NCBI GenBank assembly: GCA_016845305.1 | Contig: JAERSW010000032.1 | Span: 1-42,242, forward strand | Source: Acidimicrobiales bacterium | Lineage (GTDB): Bacteria; Actinomycetota; Acidimicrobiia; Acidimicrobiales; MedAcidi-G1 | Direction: 5' to 3' | DNA length: 42,242 nt | Shown: in pieces, positions 9,044 to 17,490 of the stretch | Position numbering within the stretch: position 1 is the first letter of the stretch | How the letters are laid out: each line of letters opens with the position of its first letter | Made by a program: the position numbers and the translations under genes | The notes under the pieces: generated by a model | The model's database searches: none | Told to the model about the DNA's origin: nothing | Seen by the model: only the letters and a program-made list of their open reading frames with translations

Positions 9044-9847
9044 ATGACCGTGCGCACCGGGGTCGACGGAACGGTCGGGATCGTCACCATCGACCGGCCG
9101 GAGGTCCGCAACGCGGTGGACGGCCCGACCGCCGAGGCCCTCGACGAGGCGTTCCTGGCCCTGGAGGCCGACGACGGGATCTCGGTCCTCGTCCTGACCG
9201 GAGCCGCCGGAACGTTCTGTGCCGGCGCCGACCTGAAGGCCATCTCGGCCGGTCTCGGCAACCGGATCACCGAGCCCGGCCCGAACGACATCGTCGACTC
9301 GCTCGGCCCGATGGGTCCGACCCGCCGGGTGCTGTCCAAGCCGGTGATCGCCGCCGTCGAGGGCCACGCCGTGGCCGGCGGCCTCGAGCTGGCGCTGTGG
9401 TGCGACCTGCGGATCGCCGCCACCGACGCCACGTTCGGCGTCTACTGCCGACGCTGGGGCGTTCCCCTGGTGGACGGCGGCACCGTGCGCCTTCCCCGGC
9501 TCATCGGCCACAGCCACGCCATGGACCTGATCCTCACCGGCCGGCCCGTCTCCGGCGACGAGGCGCTGCGCATCGGCCTGGCCAACCGCCTGTGCGAGCC
9601 CGGTACGGCGCTGCCCACGGCCGTCGAGTTCGCCCGGGGCCTGGCCGCCTTCCCGCAGGGCTGCCTGCGGTCGGACCGGCACTCCGCCATCGAACAGTGG
9701 GGCCTCGACCTGGGCGGCGCGCTGGCCAACGAGGTGGGCCTGGGCATGGCCACCGTCCGCAGCGGAGAGACCGTGGACGGGGCGTCGCGCTTCGCCGCCG
9801 GCGAGGGCCGGCACGGTTCGTTCGACGCGTTCTCGCCGGACCGATGA
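9044..9847 (+). CDS. Enoyl-CoA hydratase/isomerase (crotonase) family protein
   Basis: 267 residues, normal crotonase length. The oxyanion-hole motifs are present: FCAGADLKA (about 58-66) and AVEGHAVAGGLELA (about 104-117). Aligning GGLELALWCDL and the FG...GGTVRL segment to rat enoyl-CoA hydratase without gaps, E115 matches Glu144, but C135 (FGVYCRRWG) stands where Glu164 should be. A standard hydratase reaction is therefore doubtful; isomerase, hydrolase or lyase chemistry on a CoA ester is possible. It is first in an operon: its stop overlaps the next ATG as ATGA at 9844-9847. The longer upstream frame is antisense-like filler. Confidence 0.85.
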   Translation: MTVRTGVDGTVGIVTIDRPEVRNAVDGPTAEALDEAFLALEADDGISVLVLTGAAGTFCAGADLKAISAGLGNRITEPGPNDIVDSLGPMGPTRRVLSKPVIAAVEGHAVAGGLELALWCDLRIAATDATFGVYCRRWGVPLVDGGTVRLPRLIGHSHAMDLILTGRPVSGDEALRIGLANRLCEPGTALPTAVEFARGLAAFPQGCLRSDRHSAIEQWGLDLGGALANEVGLGMATVRSGETVDGASRFAAGEGRHGSFDAFSPDR

Positions 9848-10350
9848 GCTCGTCCCCGTCGCGGCCCGCCCGCCGTCGGGCCAACCTGGTCGACGGCGAG
9901 TGGCGCTGGTCGTTCGCCCGCCACCAGCCCATCCCCGACGCCCTCGAGCCCGACCGGACCTACCTCGACCGGTGGCGGTTCGACACGCCCCTCGGGTCGG
10001 TGTTCCTCCACGCCATCCGGCTCCCCGACCGCGACCCCGATCCACATACCCACCCGTTCTCCTGGTCGCGCAGCCTCATCCTGAAGGGCGGCTACACCGA
10101 GGAACGCGGGCCGTTCGCCGAAGAGGTCCGCGAGTACGGACCGGGAAGCGTCAACCGCATCGACCACGACACCGCGCATCGCATCGTCCGCACCCGGGGC
10201 GACCGCCCGGTCTGGACGCTCTTCATCGCCGGAAAGCCCCACGGGCGCGGCTGGGGCTTCGTCGTGGACGGTCGGTACGTGGACCACAAGGAGTACCTCG
10301 CCGGCCGGAACACCCGGGCCCCGCAATCGAGACCAAGGGGAGCCACATGA
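9844..10350 (+). CDS. Cupin-like protein
   Basis: 168 residues. The central part reads as a cupin beta-barrel, with a possible metal site around H68 and H70 in PDPHTHPFSW, followed by a Gly-rich strand (GGYTEERGPF), GPGSVNRID and H112 in DTAHRIV. N-terminal Arg-rich and C-terminal tails are probably disordered. The enzyme or binding role is unknown. It overlaps the genes on both sides by ATGA (9844-9847 and 10347-10350), so it is made together with the crotonase and the nucleoside hydrolase. Confidence 0.7.
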   Translation: MSSSPSRPARRRANLVDGEWRWSFARHQPIPDALEPDRTYLDRWRFDTPLGSVFLHAIRLPDRDPDPHTHPFSWSRSLILKGGYTEERGPFAEEVREYGPGSVNRIDHDTAHRIVRTRGDRPVWTLFIAGKPHGRGWGFVVDGRYVDHKEYLAGRNTRAPQSRPRGAT

Positions 10351-11306
10351 GCCGTCGCAGCCTCGTCATCGACACCGACACCGCCTCGGACGACGCCGTG
10401 GCCCTCCTGCTGGCCGGCCGCGACCCGGAGGTCGACATCCGCCTGGTCACCATCGTGGCCGGGAACGTCCCCGTGGACCTCGGGACCCGGAACGCGCTGG
10501 TCACCCTCGACCTCCTCGGCCTGACCGACGTCCCCGTCCACGTCGGCGCCGACCGGCCGCTGGCACGCAGCCTGGAGACGGCGCAGATGGTCCACGGGGC
10601 CGACGGCATGGGCGGCGCCGACCTCCCCGCCCCGTCACGTGCCCCCGACTCCGAGGACGCGGTCGCCGCCCTGGTCGACGTCGCCACCACCGAGCCGGGT
10701 CAGCACGCCCTGGTGACGCTGGGCCCGCTCACCAACGTGGCCCGGGCCCTGGCCGAGGACCCCGACCTGCTCACCCGGTTCACCCACACGTACCTGATGG
10801 CCGGGTCGCCGGACGGCGTGGGCAACGTCAACCCGCTCGGCGAGTACAACGTGTGGGCCGATCCCGAGGCGGCGACGGCCGTGTTCGACGCCCCGGGACC
10901 CAGGACGATGATCGGCTGGAACATCAGCCGCACCCAGGCCGTCATGACGCCGCCCGAGACGGCACGGCTCAGGGACTGCGGTCCACTCGGCGAGTTCGCC
11001 GTGGCCATCAACGCCGACGTGGAACGGTTCTGCCTCGAGACGTCGGGCCTGGCCGGCATGGACCTGCCCGATCCCGTGGCCATGGCCGTCGCCCTGGACG
11101 ACTCGATCATCCTCGAGGCGACCGACGAGTGCCTGGTCATCGGGCTGGACGAGCCAACCCGCGGCGCCGTCCTCCCCGACCGGCGGGCCCACCCGGGTCC
11201 GGCCACCACCCGGGTGGTGTGGAGCGTGGACGAGGCCGCCTTCAAGGACCGCCTCTACACGGCGTGCACCGGCGATGTCCTCAGAGGGCCACCGTCACCG
11301 ACTTGA
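10347..11306 (+). CDS. Inosine/uridine-preferring nucleoside hydrolase family protein
   Basis: 319 residues, the usual length. It hydrolyses the N-glycosidic bond of ribonucleosides in this family. The calcium/ribose-binding motif DTDTASDD is at 9-16, HGADGMGG at about 79-86, and the family motif NPLGEYNVWADPEAA follows; a Leu-Pro-Asp-Pro segment near the C-terminus carries a further conserved Asp. The base specificity cannot be read. Translation is coupled to the cupin gene by ATGA. The 3' end overlaps the convergent aldehyde dehydrogenase gene by 26 bases (11281-11306). Confidence 0.88.
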   Translation: MSRRSLVIDTDTASDDAVALLLAGRDPEVDIRLVTIVAGNVPVDLGTRNALVTLDLLGLTDVPVHVGADRPLARSLETAQMVHGADGMGGADLPAPSRAPDSEDAVAALVDVATTEPGQHALVTLGPLTNVARALAEDPDLLTRFTHTYLMAGSPDGVGNVNPLGEYNVWADPEAATAVFDAPGPRTMIGWNISRTQAVMTPPETARLRDCGPLGEFAVAINADVERFCLETSGLAGMDLPDPVAMAVALDDSIILEATDECLVIGLDEPTRGAVLPDRRAHPGPATTRVVWSVDEAAFKDRLYTACTGDVLRGPPSPT

Positions 11307-12675
11307 GCTGCGTGTAGTGGTGCAGGGCCTCGATGCCCTTCTCCCTGCCGATCCCGCTCTGCTTGTAGCCGCCGAACGGCGTCTCGATCCCCGTACCCCA
11401 GGTGTTGACGAACACCTGGCCGGCCTCGAGGCGCTCGGCCACCCGATGGGCCCGCGACAGGTCCCGGGTCCACAGGCCGGCGGCCAGGCCGAAGTCGGAG
11501 TCGTTGGCCAGCGCCACCGCCTCGTCCTCGTCGTCGAACGGCATCACGACCAGCACCGGCCCGAAGACCTCCTCCCGGGCGATCCGCATGTCGTTGGCGA
11601 CCCCCGTGTAGATCGTGATCTGCGGGGTCCACTCGTCGACCATCGACCCCCCGACCACCGCGGTCGCCCCCTCGGCCTCGGCGATAGCCAGGTACTCGGC
11701 GACCTTGTCGCACTGGGCGGTGGTGGCCAGACGGCCGACGTGCACCGCGGCCTCGTCGGTAGCCGCCACCAGGGCGTCCACGAACTCGTCGTGGATGGAA
11801 CGCTCCACGTACAACCGGGTGCCGTTGGAGCAGACCTGGCCGGTGTTGAGCACGAAGGCCCGCATCGACCCCTCGACCGCGGCGGCCAGGTCCGCGTCCC
11901 CGAACACCAGGTTGGCCGACTTGCCGCCCAGCTCGAGGGTCACCGGGATGATCCGCTCGCTGGCCACCCGCCCGACCTCCCGGCCGGCCCGCACCGACCC
12001 GGTGAACGCCACCTTGCGGACGTCCGGGTGGCCGGTCAGCGCCGCGCCGACCACCGGGCCGACGCCGGTGACCACGTTCAGCACCCCGTCGGGGAACCCG
12101 ACCTCGGTGGCGAGGCGGGCCAGCTCCAGCGTCGACGCCGACGTCTCCTCCGACGGCTTGACGACCACCGTGTTGCCGGCGGCCAGCGCCGGCGACACCG
12201 CCCGGGCCGCCTGGCCCAGCGGCAGGTTCCACGGGGTGACCACCCCGACCACCCCGAACGGCTCGCGCCGGGTGTAGCTGTGGAATCCGGGGCCGAGGTC
12301 CAGCACGTCGCCGGCCTCCAGGTTCACGAGGCCGGCGTAGAACTCGAAGTAGTCGGCCGACACCCCGACCTCCACCGGTCCCAGGAAGTCCGGCTTGCCG
12401 ACCTCGCGGTTCTCCAGGTCGGCCAGCATGGCGGCCTCGTCGCGCATGGCCTGCGACAGGGCCATGAGGAGGCGACCCCGTTCGATGGGCTTCCGGTTCC
12501 GCCACCCGTCGCGCGCCGCATGGGCGGCGGCCACCGCGGCGTCGACGTCGGCCGCCGAGCCCTCGGCCACCTCGCACACCAGCGCCCCGGTGCCCGGCTC
12601 GGTCGACGTCCGCCACGTCGACCCGGACGGGGCGACGTCCGCACCGTCGATCCAGTGTCCGTAGCGGTGCACCAT
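11281..12675 (-). CDS. NAD(P)-dependent aldehyde dehydrogenase
   Basis: 464 residues, slightly short for the ALDH superfamily. It oxidises an aldehyde to the acid. Visible are TPWN (N150), PSEE after the NAD-binding lysine K173, FTGSVRAG, general base E248 in LELGGKSANLVF and nucleophile C282 in NTGQVCSNG, then EEVFGPVL and the C-terminal PFGGYKQSGIGREKG. An AGGAGG ribosome binding site sits 5 bases upstream of the ATG at 12675. It is transcribed divergently from the P450-ADH-GS-like operon, so it may oxidise an aldehyde made by the alcohol dehydrogenase. The pathway is inferred, not shown. Confidence 0.92.
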   Translation of the reverse strand: MVHRYGHWIDGADVAPSGSTWRTSTEPGTGALVCEVAEGSAADVDAAVAAAHAARDGWRNRKPIERGRLLMALSQAMRDEAAMLADLENREVGKPDFLGPVEVGVSADYFEFYAGLVNLEAGDVLDLGPGFHSYTRREPFGVVGVVTPWNLPLGQAARAVSPALAAGNTVVVKPSEETSASTLELARLATEVGFPDGVLNVVTGVGPVVGAALTGHPDVRKVAFTGSVRAGREVGRVASERIIPVTLELGGKSANLVFGDADLAAAVEGSMRAFVLNTGQVCSNGTRLYVERSIHDEFVDALVAATDEAAVHVGRLATTAQCDKVAEYLAIAEAEGATAVVGGSMVDEWTPQITIYTGVANDMRIAREEVFGPVLVVMPFDDEDEAVALANDSDFGLAAGLWTRDLSRAHRVAERLEAGQVFVNTWGTGIETPFGGYKQSGIGREKGIEALHHYTQLKSVTVAL

Positions 12676-12753
12676 GGAGGCCTCCTGCCGGGCGGTTCGG
12701 GTGGGTCCGATCCGGGGCGCGCAGGCTAACTTCCCGGCATTCCCGCAGGGACT

Positions 12754-12784
12754 CCGGGCCAGCAGGGGCCCCGGGCCAGCAGGG
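12754..12784. promoter_or_regulatory. 14-bp direct repeat in the ALDH/P450 divergent region
   Basis: CCGGGCCAGCAGGG occurs at 12754-12767 and 12771-12784, a 17-bp period. It lies in the 127-base gap between the divergent starts at 12675 and 12803, with no gene over it. It could be an operator or just a local duplication. Confidence 0.35.
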
Positions 12785-12802
12785 ACGACGGAGGGCCACC
12801 GG

Positions 12803-13987
12803 GTGGGGGACGCAACGGTCGACGGGCAGCGGGGACCGCGGTACGACTTCGACTTCCACGGCGAGCCGCTGGACACCGTCTTCGACGACTACCGGACCAT
12901 GCACGCCGAGTGCCCGGTCTCGTGGAGCGACCACTACGACGGCTTCTGGACCCTCACCCGGTTCGAAGACGTCAACGCCGCCGAGCACGACTGGGACACC
13001 TTCTCGGTGGCCCCGTCGATGATCCTCCCCCCGTTCGGCACCGACCGGCCGCTCATCCCGCTGGACATCGACCCGCCACGGCTCACCGCCTACCGCCAGG
13101 TCCTGCTGCCCTTCTTCACCCCGAAGCAGATGGACGTCCTCGTCCCCCGCACCCACGAGATCGCCGGTGAGCTGCTCGACGAGCTGGCCGGCCGGGACGT
13201 GGTCGATGTCTCTCACTACTGCCGGATGCTCCCGGCCATGGTGTTCGGCGAGTACTGCGGCTTCCCGATGGCCGACGCCGCCCAGTTCGACCAGTGGGTC
13301 GACGACATCGTGTTCGCCCGCTCCGAGGACGAGGCGGTGGCACGGGCCGCGGCCGACGACGTCTACGACTACTTCCGCGACCTCATCGCGCTGCGTCGGC
13401 GCGACCCGGGCCCCGACGTCATCTCGGCCCTGCTGGCCGCCGACCACGCCGGTCGACCGCTGGACGACGAGGAGATGCTGGACATCTGCTACCTCCTGTT
13501 CGTGGCCGGCCTGGAGACCACGGCGGGCACCATCCGGGTGGGCCTGTGGCACCTGGCCCAGCACCCCGACGACCTCGCCCGCCTGGTCGCCGACCCGTCC
13601 CTCGTGCCGGCGGCCACCGAGGAGTTCCTCCGGGCCCTGTCGCCGGTGCAGGCCATGGCCCGCACCCTGAAGCAGGACACCGAGATCGGCGGGGTGTCGA
13701 TGCAGGCCGGCGAGCGGGTGGTGCTGGCCTTCGGGGCGGCCAACCGGGACCCCGAGGTCTTCGAGTGCCCCCACGAGGTCCGGCTCGACCGGTCGCCCAA
13801 CCCACACGTGGCCTTCGGGGTGGGAGCCCACCGGTGCCTCGGTTCCAACCTGGCCCGCCGCGAGGTGAACGTGGCCCTCGAGGCCTTCCTGGACCGGTAC
13901 CCCCGGTTCGAGCTGGCCTCGCCCGCTCCGTGGCACGGCGTGGGCACCCTCGAGCTCCGGGTCGACCCTGTCGGAGCGGGATCGTGA
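12803..13987 (+). CDS. Cytochrome P450
   Basis: 394 residues from the GTG at 12803, which has GGAGGG about 7 bases upstream and gives normal bacterial P450 length. An ATG further up would add a Gly/Arg-rich tail overlapping the ALDH start. The I-helix oxygen-binding motif AGLETT (235-240), E274-x-x-R277 of the K-helix, and the haem loop FGVGAHRCLG with ligand C345 are all present. It would hydroxylate a substrate using electrons from ferredoxin or another redox partner; no ferredoxin or reductase gene lies next to it. It overlaps the ADH gene by GTGA, so hydroxylation followed by oxidation of the product is a fair guess. Confidence 0.93.
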   Translation: MGDATVDGQRGPRYDFDFHGEPLDTVFDDYRTMHAECPVSWSDHYDGFWTLTRFEDVNAAEHDWDTFSVAPSMILPPFGTDRPLIPLDIDPPRLTAYRQVLLPFFTPKQMDVLVPRTHEIAGELLDELAGRDVVDVSHYCRMLPAMVFGEYCGFPMADAAQFDQWVDDIVFARSEDEAVARAAADDVYDYFRDLIALRRRDPGPDVISALLAADHAGRPLDDEEMLDICYLLFVAGLETTAGTIRVGLWHLAQHPDDLARLVADPSLVPAATEEFLRALSPVQAMARTLKQDTEIGGVSMQAGERVVLAFGAANRDPEVFECPHEVRLDRSPNPHVAFGVGAHRCLGSNLARREVNVALEAFLDRYPRFELASPAPWHGVGTLELRVDPVGAGS

Positions 13988-14943
13988 AGGCCGTCGAGCT
14001 CCGGGCGTTCGGCGAGCCGCTGGTGGTGGTCGACCGACCGGCACCGACCATCGGCGACGGCGAGCACCTAGTCGACGTCACGGCCTGCGGGGTCTGCCAC
14101 TCCGACCTCCACGTCGTCGACGGCCAGTGGAACAGCCCCCTGCCGCTGGTCCCCGGCCACGAGGTCACCGGCGTCCACGCCGAGCTGGGTCCGGTCATGG
14201 TGTACGCCCCGTGGGGCTGCCGGTCGTGCTGGACGTGCGAGACCGGCCACGAGATGGTCTGCCCGGACGCCATCGAGGCCGGCCTGATCTCCGACGGCGG
14301 CTACGCCGAGCAGATGCGGGTCCCCCACCGCGAGTACCTGCAGCCCCTCGGCGACCTTGACCCCGTCCGCTCGGCCCCCCTGGCCTGCGCCGGGTTGACC
14401 GCCTTCCGGGCCACCCGCCAGACCGTCGAGACGCTGCGACGCCGCGGCCCGGCGGCCCGGGCACTGGTGATCGGCGCCGGCGGCCTCGGCCAGTTCGGCG
14501 TCCAGTTCCTGCGGCTGCTGACCGACGCCGAGGTCACGGTGGCCGACCTGTCGGCCGACAAGCGGGCCCGGTCCGTCGAGCTGGGCGCCGAGCACGCCGT
14601 GGCCCCCGACGAGCTGGACGGCCCCTTCGACGCCATCATCGACTTCGTGGGCGCCCAACCCACCCTGGAGGCCGCGGTGGCCCACGTGAACCGGCGGGGC
14701 ATGGTCGTCGCCGTCGGCCTGTACGGCGGCCGGGTCCCGTTCGGCATCGGCGCCGTGCCCCACGAGGCCCGGTTCACGTCCAGCGTGTGGGGCACCGTCG
14801 CCGAGCTGGGCGAGCTGATCGGCTTCGCCCACGACCATCCGCTCGACTTCACCGTCGAGACGGCGCCCCTCGACGAGGCCGAGGCGGCCCACCAGCGCCT
14901 GCGGTCCGGCGAGGCCAGCGGCCGCATGGTGCTCACCACCTGA
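13984..14943 (+). CDS. Zinc-dependent medium-chain alcohol dehydrogenase
   Basis: 319 residues, some 20-30 shorter than typical. The catalytic zinc ligands read as C38 (CGVCHSD), H59 (GHE) and C135. The structural zinc lobe has C79, C82, C85 and C93. The nucleotide-binding motif is GAGGLG (164-169). The segment between the GHE motif and the structural lobe is short, which accounts for the reduced length. It oxidises an alcohol to an aldehyde or ketone with NAD(P). Its GTG start overlaps the P450 stop (GTGA at 13984-13987), placing it second in the operon. Confidence 0.9.
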   Translation: MKAVELRAFGEPLVVVDRPAPTIGDGEHLVDVTACGVCHSDLHVVDGQWNSPLPLVPGHEVTGVHAELGPVMVYAPWGCRSCWTCETGHEMVCPDAIEAGLISDGGYAEQMRVPHREYLQPLGDLDPVRSAPLACAGLTAFRATRQTVETLRRRGPAARALVIGAGGLGQFGVQFLRLLTDAEVTVADLSADKRARSVELGAEHAVAPDELDGPFDAIIDFVGAQPTLEAAVAHVNRRGMVVAVGLYGGRVPFGIGAVPHEARFTSSVWGTVAELGELIGFAHDHPLDFTVETAPLDEAEAAHQRLRSGEASGRMVLTT

Positions 14944-14976
14944 ACCCGAGACCAGTCACCCCGAGGGGAGAACCAC

Positions 14977-16335
14977 ATGTCGACCGAAGCCGCGTCCCCG
15001 GAGGCCATCGCCGAGGTGGCCTCGGCCATCGCCGAGCACGGGATCCACACCGTCGAGATGATGACCATCGACACCTACGGGCACCCGCGCGGCAAGCGCG
15101 TCCCCGCCCAACGGTTCGCGGACTCGGTGGCCGCCGGCGGCGCCCACATCGCGGATGCCATCTACGTCATGGACGTCCAGGGCGAGATCGTCGACAGCCC
15201 GCTCATCAACATGGGCACCGGCTTCCTGGACATGCACATCACCCCGGTGCTGTCCACCTTCCGGGTCATGCACCACCGGCCCGGCTACGCCACGGTGATG
15301 ACGACGTCGGAGGACGACCGGCACCGACCGCACCCCATGGACCCCCGCAACGTGCTCCAGGCACAGCTCGACCGGGTCCGGGCCCTCGGCTACGACCCCA
15401 TCGCCGCCACCGAGGTCGAGTGCTACCTGTGCCACGACGACTGGACGCCGGCCCAGCCCAACATCCAGTACTCGTCGCTGGTCGACAACTTCGCCATGGA
15501 GCGCTGCGTGGCCGACATGCGCAACGCCATGGTCGACCTGGGCATCCCCATCGAGTCGTCCAACCCCGAGTACGGGCCGGGCCAGCTGGAGATCAACTTC
15601 GCCTACGGCGACCCCATGGACGTGGCCGACAACACCATCCTGTTCAAGAACACCATCAAGGAGGTGGCCCGGAACCACGGGCTGCGGGCCACCTTCATGC
15701 CCCTGCCCTTCGCCGGCCAGTCGGGCAGCGGCATGCACGTCCACACCAGCCTCGACCGCGACGGGACGAACGCCTTCGGGCCGGGCGACGGCCACCTGCT
15801 CAACGACCCGTTCCGCCACTGGGTCGGCGGGCTGGTCCACCACGCCCCGGCGCTCGCCCTGCTGGGCATCCCGACCGGCAACGGGTACCGGCGGGTCCGG
15901 GCCTACTCGTTCTGCCCCACCCACGTGCACTGGGGTGGCGACAACCGTAGCGTCCTGTGCCGGTGCACGGTCGGCCAGGGCCCGGCCGACCGGGTGGAGT
16001 TCCGCTTCGCCGGCGCCGACACCAACCCGTACCTGGTCCTGGCCGGGATCCTGGCCGCCGGTGCCGACGGCCTCGAGCGGCAACTCGACCCCGGCGAGGA
16101 GGCCACCGGCGACCAGTACGAGGACCCGGGCGACCACCCGGCCCTGCCGGCCACCTTCGCCGACGGCGTCGCCGCGTTCACCGGCAGCGAGCTGGCCGCC
16201 GCCCTCGGCGAGGAGTTCGGCGTCAACTTCCTGGCCATGGTGAACAGCGAGCTGGGGCTCCACGGCGAGCACGCCACCGGCGGCCCCGACGACGTGTCGG
16301 AGTGGGAATTCCAGCGCTACGTCGAGTTCACCTGA
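14977..16335 (+). CDS. Glutamine synthetase-like gamma-glutamyl ligase
   Basis: 452 residues with the glutamine synthetase fold. It shows D32 in TIDTYGHPRGK (ammonia-site Asp position), metal ligands near E146/E148, E198 and E205, H254 in GSGMHVHTSL, and R324 in GDNRSV. The Tyr adenylylation site of nitrogen-assimilation GlnA is not evident. Together with the neighbourhood this suggests a ligase that joins glutamate to an amine (GlnT, PuuA or IpuC type) rather than housekeeping GS. The ribosome binding site GAGGGGAG ends shortly before the ATG at 14977. It lies 33 bases after the ADH gene. In mycobacterial secondary-amine degradation loci a P450 gene has also been reported near a glutamine synthetase-like gene. 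Specificity is inference. Confidence 0.82.
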   Translation: MSTEAASPEAIAEVASAIAEHGIHTVEMMTIDTYGHPRGKRVPAQRFADSVAAGGAHIADAIYVMDVQGEIVDSPLINMGTGFLDMHITPVLSTFRVMHHRPGYATVMTTSEDDRHRPHPMDPRNVLQAQLDRVRALGYDPIAATEVECYLCHDDWTPAQPNIQYSSLVDNFAMERCVADMRNAMVDLGIPIESSNPEYGPGQLEINFAYGDPMDVADNTILFKNTIKEVARNHGLRATFMPLPFAGQSGSGMHVHTSLDRDGTNAFGPGDGHLLNDPFRHWVGGLVHHAPALALLGIPTGNGYRRVRAYSFCPTHVHWGGDNRSVLCRCTVGQGPADRVEFRFAGADTNPYLVLAGILAAGADGLERQLDPGEEATGDQYEDPGDHPALPATFADGVAAFTGSELAAALGEEFGVNFLAMVNSELGLHGEHATGGPDDVSEWEFQRYVEFT

Positions 16336-16370
16336 GCGGAGTCCGTCCGGGCCGCATCCTCCCGGAGCAG

Positions 16371-16390
16371 CGGGGGCACCACGACCCCCG
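16371..16390. terminator. Possible hairpin after the GS-like gene
   Basis: CGGGGG (16371-16376) pairs with CCCCCG (16385-16390) around an 8-base loop, downstream of the operon stop at 16335 and before the tRNA promoter. No T tract. Confidence 0.35.
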
Positions 16391-16404
16391 GTCGGCGTGA
16401 TCGG

Positions 16405-16410
16405 TAGCCT
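16405..16410 (+). promoter_or_regulatory. -10 box TAGCCT of the tRNA gene
   Basis: TAGCCT ends 35 bases before the mature tRNA start, which leaves room for a short 5' leader removed by RNase P. Confidence 0.4.
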
Positions 16411-16445
16411 CGACCAGGTGGACGTTCCCCCGGGACGCCCCGACT

Positions 16446-16521
16446 GCCCTCGTAGCTCAGGGGATAGAGCGTCGGTTTCCTAAACCGTGCGTCGCAGGTT
16501 CGAATCCTGCCGAGGGCGCCA
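16446..16521 (+). tRNA. tRNA-Arg (anticodon CCT)
   Basis: Cloverleaf of 76 bases including an encoded CCA. The acceptor stem GCCCTCG (16446-16452) pairs with CGAGGGC (16511-16517), with discriminator G16518 and CCA at 16519-16521. The D arm is GCTC/GAGC. The anticodon loop TTCCTAA (16477-16483) has CCT at 16479-16481, reading AGG. The T arm is GCAGG/CCTGC around TTCGAAT. One T-T mismatch closes the anticodon stem at its far end. Confidence 0.95.
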
Positions 16522-16559
16522 GCCACGGCGGACCCATCCGGTCCAGGAGGAACCAGCCC

Positions 16560-17444
16560 ATGAGCAGGCAGGCCGCACCGGCCTGGTACCGGCACGCACT
16601 GGACGTCCCCCACGAGGACGACACGGTCGACGTCGACGGCACCGACGTCCACTACCTCACCTGGGGCGAACCGGGCCGGCCCGGCCTGGTGTTCGTCCAC
16701 GGCGGCGCCGCCCACGCCCACTGGTGGACCCACGTGGCCGCCCAGTTCGCCGGCACCTACCGGGTCGCCGCCCTCGACCTGTCCGGCCACGGCGACAGCG
16801 GCCGCCGCGACGCCTACTCCCTGGCCGCCTGGACCGACGAGGTCGTCGCCGTGGCCGACGCCGCCAAGATGGCCGGCCCGCCCATCGTCATCGGCCACTC
16901 CATGGGCGGCTTCGTCACCCTGGCCACGGCCGCCAACCACCCCGACCGGCTCGCCGGCGCCGTGGTCATCGACTCGCCGGTCGTCAAGGTCGACCCGGAG
17001 ATGGACACCGGTCGCCGCGACAACTTCCGCAATCCCAAGGTGTACCCGGACGCGGCGACCGCCATCGCCCGGTTCCGCACGGTGCCCGAACAGGACCACT
17101 ACGAGCCGTTCGTCATGGCCGACGTGGCCGCCCGGTCGCTGCGGCCCTGCGACGGCGGCGTCACCTGGAAGTTCGACCCGGCCATCTTCATGCCCGCCCG
17201 CTCCGACGCCGACGAGCTCCTCGCCCACATCACCTGCCGGGTGGCGCTCTTCCGCGCCGAGCACGGCCTCGTCACCCCCGACATCGGCGCCTACATGTAC
17301 GAGCGGCTCGGCCGGGTGGCGCCGGTGGTCGAGATCCCGCTGGCCGGCCACCACGTCATGCTCGACCAGCCATTGCTGCTCGTCACCGCACTGCGAACCC
17401 TGCTGGCCGACTGGGAGCACTCCGTCCCGTTCGTCCGGGACTAG
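16560..17444 (+). CDS. Alpha/beta hydrolase
   Basis: 294 residues, a typical single-domain alpha/beta hydrolase. The oxyanion segment is VHGG (46-49), the nucleophile is S114 in GHSMGG, and the likely catalytic His lies in LAGHHVMLDQP near residue 260. No signal peptide. An AGGAGG ribosome binding site about 9 bases before the ATG at 16560 fixes the start. It sits 38 bases after the tRNA and 60 bases before mshC. Esterase, epoxide hydrolase or lactonase activity are all possible; nothing ties it to mycothiol except position. Confidence 0.82.
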   Translation: MSRQAAPAWYRHALDVPHEDDTVDVDGTDVHYLTWGEPGRPGLVFVHGGAAHAHWWTHVAAQFAGTYRVAALDLSGHGDSGRRDAYSLAAWTDEVVAVADAAKMAGPPIVIGHSMGGFVTLATAANHPDRLAGAVVIDSPVVKVDPEMDTGRRDNFRNPKVYPDAATAIARFRTVPEQDHYEPFVMADVAARSLRPCDGGVTWKFDPAIFMPARSDADELLAHITCRVALFRAEHGLVTPDIGAYMYERLGRVAPVVEIPLAGHHVMLDQPLLLVTALRTLLADWEHSVPFVRD

Positions 17445-17490
17445 TCCCGGAAGCGGGCCGACCGGTCCCGCACCGGCCCGGCGCGACCAC

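Noticed and set aside
12674-12802. Longer N-terminus for the P450 from ATG 12674.
   Set aside because: It would overlap the divergent ALDH start, gives a low-complexity tail, and the GTG at 12803 has a good GGAGGG site and yields the normal P450 length.
9044-16335. Natural-product gene cluster around the P450.
   Set aside because: No polyketide, peptide synthetase, terpene or RiPP core gene is seen; the set fits catabolism better.
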